Notes under the pieces: generated by a model
What the model was told of the DNA's origin: nothing
Seen by the model: only the letters and a program-made list of their open reading frames with translations
The model's database searches: none
IMG/VR virus record: IMGVR_UViG_3300030106_006793
Location: 13,139-35,040 of that record
Direction: 5' to 3' (one strand)
Length of the DNA: 21,902 nucleotides
Source of the DNA: a virus
Shown: in pieces, positions 14,723 to 20,649 of the stretch
Numbering within the stretch: position 1 is the first letter of the stretch
How the letters are laid out: each line of letters begins with the position of its first letter
Made by a program: the position numbers and the translations under genes

Positions 14723-15073
14723 ATGCGATATATTATGTTTTATCTCCAGTTATTAACTATAATACTGGTATCGTCTGTAGATATTATGTACACCTTAGAA
14801 ACCAAAGAAACCATTTTGGATAGAGAGCAAAATCCCGTAGCTCACTATCTGATTGAAACCTATGATCCATATAATTTTGTGTCCGTTAAAGCTGGAATGA
14901 CATGTTTAGTTGTGTTAATATTCCAGGCTGCTTTCTATAATATCAAGAGAAAGCATATGCGGTTTTTATGGGCCATACTCGCTGGAGTGACTCTTTTCCA
15001 AATTTGGCTGTTGTGTTGGTTGCATATGCCTGCATCATATTGGTATGTTTTTTATAACTTTTGTAGGATATAA
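14723..15073 (+). CDS. Three-helix membrane protein, DUF5658-like
   Basis: 116 residues with hydrophobic segments at about 4-22, 54-72 and 80-101. The first helix carries D20 and T24 and is followed by a polar loop with Q-N-P-V-A (residues 36-40), then a second helix starting with Lys. That arrangement (Asp in helix 1, NP loop, Lys at helix 2) is that of the DUF5658-type small membrane family found in bacteria and phages; the match is by eye. Function unknown. It starts just after the phoH stop with only a weak AAGG site, suggesting translational coupling, and ends 4 bases before the next start. Confidence 0.65.
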   Translation: MRYIMFYLQLLTIILVSSVDIMYTLETKETILDREQNPVAHYLIETYDPYNFVSVKAGMTCLVVLIFQAAFYNIKRKHMRFLWAILAGVTLFQIWLLCWLHMPASYWYVFYNFCRI

Positions 15074-15077
15074 CACT

Positions 15078-15413
15078 GTGCCCCTGTATGATTATGTATG
15101 CTCTAACTGCGATCATGAAATAAATGATGTCCAGCAGTCCATCAAAGACAAACCGCTGCAGAAATGCCCTCAGTGCGGCATGAAAAAATTGGAGCGTGTA
15201 ATATATGGGGGTGATATCTTTGTTAAAGGCGAAGCCAAGACTATCGGTCAATTGGCCGATAGAAATAGTAAAAAGATGGGAAAATATGAGCGTCAAACTA
15301 AGCAAAAAGAACATAATATGAAGCAGGAGATGTCTGAAAAAAGAAAACTCAATAGAAAAATTAACTCTATGAGTGCTGAACAAAAGCGTAAATGGATTAT
15401 GGATGGTAAATAG
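15078..15413 (+). CDS. FmdB-like zinc-ribbon protein, GTG start
   Basis: The protein begins (V/M)PLYDYVCSNCDHE, the classic opening of the FmdB-type putative regulatory zinc-ribbon family. It has CxxC at its start and KCPQCG about 20 residues later, then the family's RVIYGG. The remaining half is a charged, Lys-rich helix, probably a coiled coil. The frame runs open from ATG 15045, but GTG 15078 gives the family N-terminus and has TAGGA (15064-15068) 9 bases upstream, while the ATG would overlap the membrane gene. Small zinc ribbons of this kind are common in T4-like phages and may bind nucleic acid or polymerase; the exact job is unknown. Confidence 0.85.
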   Translation: MPLYDYVCSNCDHEINDVQQSIKDKPLQKCPQCGMKKLERVIYGGDIFVKGEAKTIGQLADRNSKKMGKYERQTKQKEHNMKQEMSEKRKLNRKINSMSAEQKRKWIMDGK

Positions 15414-15431
15414 TCCAGAAAGGATGCTGAA

Positions 15432-15731
15432 ATGCAATGGTTATTAATTGCCTTAATGTGTGCTACTCCAGTCTCTAAGCCCTTAACATTACAACAAGTG
15501 GCTGAGGTACGGGTAAAATACATGGCTGATAGAAATTATAGGTGGCATCCACCTTATTCAATTGCTAATCCTTGGAGGTACGGGGCAAGATTTGAGGGCT
15601 GTGGATGGGGTCGCAGAGGCCGCAACCCTAAAACATTGGGCACCTGTGTGCCAAGAAGAAGAATGACATTAGCTGCTGATGCTACTGCGACTGGAAAATA
15701 TGGAACATATCGTCTTAGATTGTGGAAATAG
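15432..15731 (+). CDS. Small secreted Gly/Arg-rich protein
   Basis: 99 residues with an N-terminal signal-like segment (hydrophobic residues 3-14, then Pro-Val-Ser-Lys) and no Tat or lipobox motif. The mature part is rich in Arg, Gly, Tyr and Trp. GARFEGCGWGRRG (51-63), T-C at 71-72 and a final TYRLRLW recall the pattern FEGVG...C...W/Y that I associate with small secreted planctomycete proteins. That resemblance is loose and from memory. Two Cys (57, 72) could form a disulfide after export. AAAGGA-type site near 15419-15424. A surface-acting or host-mimicking protein is possible; no function can be given. Confidence 0.6.
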   Translation: MQWLLIALMCATPVSKPLTLQQVAEVRVKYMADRNYRWHPPYSIANPWRYGARFEGCGWGRRGRNPKTLGTCVPRRRMTLAADATATGKYGTYRLRLWK

Positions 15732-15746
15732 AATTAAGGTTAGAAA

Positions 15747-15971
15747 ATGTCTAAAAGAAATTTCCCTCATGTGGCTGTAATTAATTTTGATATTGATATT
15801 AGAGCCATCGATTTAAGGGGAGATCCTGCATCAGCGATAAGTGATGAGAGGTTGGCAAAATATAACATAGCTAGGAAGGCTCAAATTACTGTTTCGGGGG
15901 TCTCGGAGGCGGACTGTGTACAAAATATTAAAAACAAACTGGAGAAATTAAATGAGCCGCTGGGAGAATGA
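15747..15971 (+). CDS. Unknown 74-residue protein
   Basis: A short protein with beta-like opening HVAVINFDIDIRAIDL (residues 8-23), a basic middle and a C-terminal helix (about 53-70). It looks like a small alpha/beta domain. I do not recognise it and see no metal site or membrane span. AAGG at 15736-15739 serves as ribosome site. Its last 20 bases overlap the next gene, which supports coding, since both frames stay open through the overlap. Confidence 0.6.
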   Translation: MSKRNFPHVAVINFDIDIRAIDLRGDPASAISDERLAKYNIARKAQITVSGVSEADCVQNIKNKLEKLNEPLGE

Positions 15972-16293
15972 GGATATATCAGATTTAAATTTGCCAGACC
16001 AGCCAGACAGAACTGAAATGTTTTTGGGCATAGGTGGTCATCACACAAAAGAGAATAAAGCATACGCAAAAATTGTTATCAACAAGACTGACGATAAAAG
16101 CGAGCAAAGATTTTATATTAGATTTGGAAGAGGGGAAATTTTAGATGCTCATAGAATGGATAAAAGAATCGATGAAAAACTTTATAAGTTTAAAAAGGTT
16201 TCCAAGGCTACGTTCGATCTTTACAAAAAGTATTTATCATCTAAGAATTTGCTTCACTTCACACATGCCAGAAGATCTTTAATGGGAGAATGA
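15952..16293 (+). CDS. Unknown basic protein
   Basis: 113 residues, acidic at the N-terminus (residues 5-20) and strongly basic afterwards. YAKIVINKTDD (38-48) and RFYIRFGRGEILD (53-65) suggest a beta hairpin, followed by a Lys-rich helical C-terminal half. The basic half could bind nucleic acid. Not recognised as a named family. GGAG inside the upstream gene lies 9-10 bases before the ATG. Its stop is one base before the next ATG, so this small gene set is tightly coupled. Confidence 0.6.
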   Translation: MSRWENEDISDLNLPDQPDRTEMFLGIGGHHTKENKAYAKIVINKTDDKSEQRFYIRFGRGEILDAHRMDKRIDEKLYKFKKVSKATFDLYKKYLSSKNLLHFTHARRSLMGE

Positions 16294-16294
16294 T

Positions 16295-16582
16295 ATGAAA
16301 AAGGGACCATTGTCAAACAAGGAAAAAGAATTCATCGACAATAATCATGCGATGGATATTAAGGATATTTCAAAGAAATTAGATAGGTCTGAAGAGGTGT
16401 TGGCTCGGTATATGCAAATCTCTGAAAGTCCTCGACCAAATTTATTTGCGACTAAGCCTGAGCGTGGTGTTGTGATTATGACGGAAAATGCTTCTATGGC
16501 AGCCGATGAATCTAGGCCAAAAAGAACATCCACATCTAAACGATATCAGGAAGGGGTCATTCATAGGATAAAGGATAATTAG
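16295..16582 (+). CDS. Conserved phage protein with N-terminal helix-turn-helix
   Basis: 95 residues. The first 40 (KKGPLSNKEKEFI..., DIKDISKKLDRSEEVLARY) read as a small homeodomain-like or sigma-type helix-turn-helix. After a Pro linker comes RGVVIMTENASMAADESR (57-74), a block that I have seen in several T4-like environmental phages without assigned function, then a basic tail ending HRIKDN. It lacks a ligand domain, so it may be a small DNA-binding regulator or adaptor. GGGAG 10 bases upstream of ATG. It sits in a run of genes leading to the recombinase. Confidence 0.7.
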   Translation: MKKGPLSNKEKEFIDNNHAMDIKDISKKLDRSEEVLARYMQISESPRPNLFATKPERGVVIMTENASMAADESRPKRTSTSKRYQEGVIHRIKDN

Positions 16583-16583
16583 T

Positions 16584-17099
16584 ATGATTTGTACAGAGGT
16601 AGATCCATATTTCTATAGACTTACTCACGATCAACTGATGATCAGTTGGGTAATTACATTGACAGACGGTGTAAAGGTTTACGGGGATTATGACAGGCCC
16701 GATATGCCAAATCCTTGGTTGAGACTCAGGAATCATTGTGAAACTAATAAAGTCTGGCCTGCGTGTGTCGAGCTTTATATGTTTGGTGCAGAGAAAAAGA
16801 TTTTCTTTGAGAATGAAAATGGATTAGATGGTATAGCCGTTATGCGGGGAATTGCCAAAGATCAGGCTATGGATGGATCTCACTCTCAATCATTCCAAAC
16901 ATTGACAGTTTTACATCTGAGAGATGACTGCTCTATGGTAGATGTTGCCAAATATACTTGGCCTTATAATGAATTTGAGCAAAAAGAATCAGAAAGAATC
17001 TTGACTCGTGACAACCTTCATAATATGATCTTCAAAGATGACTCAGAAAAAAGACAACACGAAGAAGTTAAAAAGCATCTCGACGGGGAACTTGTGTAG
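16584..17099 (+). CDS. Conserved unknown phage protein
   Basis: 171 residues with a beta-rich first half (LMISWVITLTDGVKVYGDYDR at 18-38 and VELYMFGAEKKIFFEN at about 62-77) and an acidic, helical C-terminus. It resembles single-domain unknowns next to recombination genes in T4-like phages, but I cannot name it. No membrane segment or catalytic triad is visible. AAGGA at about 16570 is the likely ribosome site. The last 62 bases (or 8, depending on which start is used downstream) overlap the next gene. Confidence 0.65.
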   Translation: MICTEVDPYFYRLTHDQLMISWVITLTDGVKVYGDYDRPDMPNPWLRLRNHCETNKVWPACVELYMFGAEKKIFFENENGLDGIAVMRGIAKDQAMDGSHSQSFQTLTVLHLRDDCSMVDVAKYTWPYNEFEQKESERILTRDNLHNMIFKDDSEKRQHEEVKKHLDGELV

Positions 17100-17529
17100 T
17101 GCCGCTCAATACGTGGCCGAAATGGTCTGTTTGAGAAAGGCTGAAAAGGACAATAAAGGGAGTTTGGAATATAAGTTTTGGAATAAATCTAAAGATAAGG
17201 AGTATCAAACCCAAGTGCGTGCAGCACATAAGTTAGTCAAGAAATACGGTGAGGATGCTCTATTAAAATATATCAACGGCCCTAGCGGTAGAAATGTTTA
17301 TTCGCTAGGGTTTTTACATAAGTCTGGTAGATATGTTTTGATACTGCGATTCGTAAACACGGGTGTTGCCAAGGTCGCAAAACTTTTGGAGAAAGAATCA
17401 AAAAAAGAAAAGAAGGTAATCGACTCCACTGTTGAGATCGAGCACAAACCAAGAAAGTCATTCAGAAATCAGTCCACATTATTCTCTAAGATTAGAAATA
17501 TAGAAGATGATACAAGCAAAGAAACCTGA
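17038..17529 (+). CDS. Conserved phage protein upstream of recombinase
   Basis: 163 residues if ATG 17038 is used. The conserved-looking part starts at SAAQYVAEMVCLRKAE (about residue 21) and includes KFWN, VRAAHKLVKKYGEDALLKYI (60-79) and a basic C-terminus. This protein type is found beside uvsX-like genes in T4-like environmental phages; function unknown. TTG 17092 would give a protein beginning right at the conserved block, but a GGGG (17085-17088) is too close to be a good ribosome site, so the start remains open. Its stop overlaps the recombinase gene by 23 bases. Confidence 0.65.
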   Translation: MTQKKDNTKKLKSISTGNLCSAAQYVAEMVCLRKAEKDNKGSLEYKFWNKSKDKEYQTQVRAAHKLVKKYGEDALLKYINGPSGRNVYSLGFLHKSGRYVLILRFVNTGVAKVAKLLEKESKKEKKVIDSTVEIEHKPRKSFRNQSTLFSKIRNIEDDTSKET

Positions 17530-18586
17530 ATATATTGCAAAGATTATTAAAGATTACGGGAAGATCATTACTACTGGCACACAGGTACTTGAGAGCCAAA
17601 AGAACAAAAAGGTCATTTCTGTAAGTCCTGCTATTGACATTGCTCTCGGAGGTGGTATACTGGAGGGTAGTTGGCTCACTCTTACCGGCGATCCTAAGAG
17701 CGGTAAAACCACTACAGCTATGCAGATTGCTGCCAATTGTCAAAAGGAAGGCAGACCAGTTATCTATTTAGATGTAGAGGGACGACTGAAAGGAATGAAC
17801 TTTGAGGTTGCGGATCTTGATCCAGCGAAGATGGAGATTATCCAACCAGAAGATGAGCCATTGCCCGCTGAAACATTTCTTGATGTCGCCCATAAGCTTA
17901 TGAGTAATGTAGATTATGATGGAGCTGTCCTAATTATTGACTCCATTTCATCATTACTGCCTGCTAAAGAGTTAGATGGAGATTTCACACCGGGGCGTGC
18001 GGGTCTCCCTAAGATCCTCTCAATCTTTACTAAAAAAATGGGACAACTGTTGCCCAGACAAAATGGTTTGGTAATTGCTATCACTCACTATATTGCCAAT
18101 ACTGGTGGTTTCGGTGCTTCTAAAATGGCTGATGGCGGAAACAAAATCCAGTACCAAGCGGATACAAGAATGGAAATTCGTGGTGGGGGTGAAAAAAGCC
18201 CCGCCATCTCTCCTTGGGAAGACAATAGTAAGAAGAGAATTGGACAGGCGGTCAATTGGAGAATCATTTGTTCATCGATGGGTGCTCCCGGTGGCCAAGT
18301 GCAAAGTTGGATTCGATACGGTCACGGTATTGACAAAACTCAAGAAGTCCTTATACTTGCACAGGACTTGGGTATGATTAATAAAGCTGGTGCTTGGTGT
18401 AGTTGCCCCTTTATGTTAGAGTGTAAAGATGTAGCAAAAGAAATCAAGCCAGACTTAGATATTGACGATGACGATGCTGTGATGAAAGCTTTCAAGTTTC
18501 AAGGCCAAGACAAACTGTACAATTTCCTGAACAGTAATCCCAAGTTGGTATCTATACTTGAACAAAAAATAAAGGCTATGCTATGA
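17507..18586 (+). CDS. uvsX: RecA/UvsX-like recombinase
   Basis: 359-residue RecA-superfamily strand-exchange ATPase. Walker A is G61-DPKSGK-T68, catalytic Glu is E91 in IYLDVEG, and Walker B is AVLIIDS with D145. Further core elements are KELDGDFTPGRAGL (154-167, the L1 loop region) and AITHYIANTGGFGAS with a Gly-rich L2-like loop. It lacks the long C-terminal domain of bacterial RecA and is closest in layout to T4-like UvsX, so it probably drives phage recombination-dependent replication and repair. The start has no strong ribosome site and overlaps the upstream gene, pointing to coupling. The end overlaps the nuclease start (ATGA). Orthology to uvsX is inferred. Confidence 0.88.
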   Translation: MIQAKKPEYIAKIIKDYGKIITTGTQVLESQKNKKVISVSPAIDIALGGGILEGSWLTLTGDPKSGKTTTAMQIAANCQKEGRPVIYLDVEGRLKGMNFEVADLDPAKMEIIQPEDEPLPAETFLDVAHKLMSNVDYDGAVLIIDSISSLLPAKELDGDFTPGRAGLPKILSIFTKKMGQLLPRQNGLVIAITHYIANTGGFGASKMADGGNKIQYQADTRMEIRGGGEKSPAISPWEDNSKKRIGQAVNWRIICSSMGAPGGQVQSWIRYGHGIDKTQEVLILAQDLGMINKAGAWCSCPFMLECKDVAKEIKPDLDIDDDDAVMKAFKFQGQDKLYNFLNSNPKLVSILEQKIKAML

Positions 18587-18990
18587 ATATTAAAGGTCTT
18601 GACGGTAGAGAGTACTCTTGGAATCCATCTATCCATCAGGCAGAGACAGAGGTTAGATCTTCCCTGCATACAAAAGCTAAAGAATTGCTTCAGGTTTTGT
18701 TTCCTTATGATAGGATACTCGAAGAAGTTTCTTTGCCGGGAAGTAAAACGGCAATGAGAAAAAGCACACTTAGGGCTGACTTGTTTGTACCCAACAGAGA
18801 TTTAATCGTAGAGGTTCATGGTGAGCAGCACTATAGATTTAATTCATTCTTCCATAAAAATAAAATGGCATTTTATAAAGCCAAGGCTAGAGATTCAGAA
18901 AAAAGAGAATGGTGTGAACTAAACAACATTAGATTAGTAGAACTTAGTTATGATGAGGATATAGATGAGTGGCGAAGAAAAATTGAGTAA
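18583..18990 (+). CDS. PD-(D/E)XK-like endonuclease (DUF559/Vsr-like)
   Basis: 135 residues with a restriction-endonuclease-like core. E21 or E22 lies in an N-terminal helix, and D66 in LRADLFVP. Next come E77-V-H79-G-E-Q-H83 in LIVEVHGEQHY, then D104 and R108 in a helix and the closing strand IRLVEL. This is the order seen in DUF559, DUF2726 and Vsr-type nucleases, with His where many have Asp or Lys after the Glu. It probably cuts DNA in recombination or repair, or as a host-attack enzyme, alongside the recombinase that overlaps it. Its last 26 bases overlap the next start and form the left copy of the direct repeat at 18965. Confidence 0.78.
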   Translation: MNIKGLDGREYSWNPSIHQAETEVRSSLHTKAKELLQVLFPYDRILEEVSLPGSKTAMRKSTLRADLFVPNRDLIVEVHGEQHYRFNSFFHKNKMAFYKAKARDSEKREWCELNNIRLVELSYDEDIDEWRRKIE

Positions 18991-18991
18991 A
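18965..18991 (+). repeat. Direct repeat, left copy
   Basis: Begins ATGAGTGGCGAAGAAAAATT and matches 19901-19927 at 25 of 27 bases (differences at repeat positions 6 and 23). It encodes the nuclease's C-terminus (EWRRKIE, stop) and, one frame over, MSGEEKLSK at the start of the glycosyltransferase gene. The two copies bracket a 936-base span holding that gene. Confidence 0.9.
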
Positions 18992-19900
18992 ATATTTTAT
19001 GTGCAAGATTTGCGAATGGTGTGCCCTACCTGCAACACAACACGGGAAACCTCTACATATGATACCTTTGTATATCATCATATGTCCCCCGATTGGACTG
19101 GTAGTGTTACTATGCCACCAAGTCAAGCTAGGTATTTTGAAAATCAGTTACAAAATAATCCAAACAGCCTTGATACAGCTATTATGCACTGTGGAACCTA
19201 TAGCTTAACTATGGACAAACCCGGCGTCCCAAAAAAGAAATACAAATTAGGACAACCTCTGAGAACTCTAAACTTAAACCTTGACGAAGCATTGACAAAA
19301 TATAAAAGGCTCTACACTAATAATCTTTATGAGAACATACACGATAAAATATGTCCACTCCCATTAGGTATTACCAGAAAAGAAATTGCTGATTTCAAAC
19401 ATCTTAGAATAACTAAGAAAGAACATTTGTGCTATGCTAACTTCTCAATAACGCATAACTATAGGGGCAATGTGATCCGATGGGCCAGCACGCAGGAGTA
19501 TATTAATTGCCATTTTACAAAAAGGTTTCCCGAATGGGATGAACAATTAGATCAGAAGTTCTTTGCTGATTCTCTACTACCGTTCGACGAATTTTTATCA
19601 ACGCTCGCTTCACATAAATTCTGCATAGTCCCCAACGGAGTGGGCATAGATACCGATAGGCTATGGGAATGTATCTTTATGAACGTGGTGCCGATAGCTC
19701 AAAATAATTATGGAAATCGTATTTTTTCTAAAATATGGCCAATGCTATTGGTTGAAAGATATGAGACTGTTAATCTACAGAAAATGATGCTGGATTTTGA
19801 AAATACACATGGAGAAATAACTTATGACACAGACTTACTTCTGTTAGAAAACTTACCATTCCTATTAGATAGAATATCTTTTGAGTGCAAGAGGGCTTAA
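18965..19900 (+). CDS. Exostosin/GT47-like glycosyltransferase, probable insertion
   Basis: 311 residues. The C-terminal half carries the block S216-H-K-F-C-I-V-P-N-G-V-G-I-D-T-D-R-L-W-E235, then MNVVPIAQNN. This is the donor-site signature of exostosin-like (GT47 and related) transferases, here with VPNG for the usual SPPG. The N-terminal part begins KIFYVQDL, a typical first strand, followed by a Cys pair C20/C23. It has no signal or membrane span. The first eight residues are borrowed from the repeated junction, so its start and ribosome site (GAGGA 18955-18959) appear acquired from the neighbouring gene. Target is unknown: phage-DNA, virion or host-surface glycosylation are all possible. 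Not related by sequence to the GT4 enzyme at 2720. Confidence 0.75.
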   Translation: MSGEEKLSKIFYVQDLRMVCPTCNTTRETSTYDTFVYHHMSPDWTGSVTMPPSQARYFENQLQNNPNSLDTAIMHCGTYSLTMDKPGVPKKKYKLGQPLRTLNLNLDEALTKYKRLYTNNLYENIHDKICPLPLGITRKEIADFKHLRITKKEHLCYANFSITHNYRGNVIRWASTQEYINCHFTKRFPEWDEQLDQKFFADSLLPFDEFLSTLASHKFCIVPNGVGIDTDRLWECIFMNVVPIAQNNYGNRIFSKIWPMLLVERYETVNLQKMMLDFENTHGEITYDTDLLLLENLPFLLDRISFECKRA

Positions 19901-19927
19901 ATGAGCGGCGAAGAAAAATTGAATAAA
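19901..19927 (+). repeat. Direct repeat, right copy
   Basis: This second copy (25 of 27 bases as at 18965) begins ATGAGCGGCGAAGAAAAATT and supplies the first nine codons of the gene at 19901. In the nuclease frame it still reads NERRRKIE then TAA, so it keeps the trace of a nuclease C-terminus no longer joined to a nuclease. That makes it the likely ancestral junction. Confidence 0.9.
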
Positions 19928-20362
19928 TTCTTGGAGGCTATGGACTCGTGGCTGGCCTGTAAAAGTCTACCATCAGTCGACGACAATCCACAGGTAAAAA
20001 TGATCCTCAATATGAGGTCGGAAGAAATTCAAGGATTGTCTCGTGAAGAATGTGCCTGCTATGCTTATGAGCTATATGCGTATTCAGAATATATTGAAGG
20101 TGCTAAAGTTAAAGAAAAAATTATTTTAGATTGGGCAGAGGCTAGCATTTGGTATATAATATCTACAGTGATTCAGAATTATGGCGGCAAGTTTGCCAAA
20201 TGGCAAGAGAAATACTATTCTGCTATCAAAGAGAATCCTACGGCTAGTGACATCTTGAAAATTAAGAATCATGCAGAAGCTAGGGTTACGACACTTGATG
20301 GCAAATCTGAGAGAATACAAAAGATGGCGGACATTCTAACAAACCTTTCTAGGAGAAGATGA
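19901..20362 (+). CDS. Conserved T4-like phage protein, unknown
   Basis: 153 residues, all-helical pattern. MSGEEKLNKFLEAMDSWLACK, SLPSVDDNP and SREECACYAYELYAYSEYI (about 47-65) form a layout I recognise from replication regions of T4-like environmental phages, where it lies close to dnaB-like and recombinase genes. Function is not known to me; a scaffold or helicase-loading accessory is a guess from location. AGAGGG (19890-19895) is the ribosome site. Its start is the right copy of the direct repeat, and its end overlaps the next gene (ATGA-type). Confidence 0.7.
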   Translation: MSGEEKLNKFLEAMDSWLACKSLPSVDDNPQVKMILNMRSEEIQGLSREECACYAYELYAYSEYIEGAKVKEKIILDWAEASIWYIISTVIQNYGGKFAKWQEKYYSAIKENPTASDILKIKNHAEARVTTLDGKSERIQKMADILTNLSRRR

Positions 20363-20364
20363 CC

Positions 20365-20649
20365 ATGACCATAGAAAGATCTGAAGACTATTTATTTACA
20401 ATGAAACAGAAAACAAACGAACCCACTTCTGGATCACCTGTTAACGATCAGAAGGAAAGGGTAAATCTATTTCAAGATGACGGCACTATTGCTTCAGATG
20501 TGTCTACTCCAGACTTTACTCCATCAAATAGAAACAGAACTGCATACAAACCAGTCGATCAGTTCTGTCAAAGATGCAATAAGTCTTTTGCTGTGAATCC
20601 CAAGCATGTTCGTGAATTTTTTGTCTGTGACAGATGCCTAAGCAAATAA
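20365..20649 (+). CDS. Small zinc-ribbon protein
   Basis: 94 residues from ATG 20365 (ATG 20359 adds two). The N-terminal two-thirds are polar and probably disordered; the C-terminus is a zinc ribbon with CQRCNKSF and FVCDRCLSK, so four Cys as two CxxC pairs 17 residues apart. AGGAG at 20351-20355 fits ATG 20365 better than 20359. The final 16 bases overlap the helicase gene. A Zn ribbon with a flexible tail next to the helicase may bind DNA or bridge replication proteins; this is inference. Confidence 0.75.
   Translation: MTIERSEDYLFTMKQKTNEPTSGSPVNDQKERVNLFQDDGTIASDVSTPDFTPSNRNRTAYKPVDQFCQRCNKSFAVNPKHVREFFVCDRCLSK

Noticed and set aside
14943-15437. 164-codon open frame on the minus strand
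   Set aside because: It lies opposite the membrane gene and the FmdB-like zinc-ribbon gene, whose protein features are clear. It has no recognisable content, and every supported gene in the window is on the + strand.
18583-18990. Homing endonuclease that moved the neighbouring glycosyltransferase
   Set aside because: No LAGLIDADG, HNH or GIY-YIG motif is present. The fold looks like PD-(D/E)XK, and the gene lies outside the repeat-bounded segment, so mobility by this enzyme is not supported.
18965-19927. Insertion sequence or transposon
   Set aside because: There is no transposase and no terminal inverted repeat. A 27-base imperfect direct repeat is much longer than usual target-site duplications.
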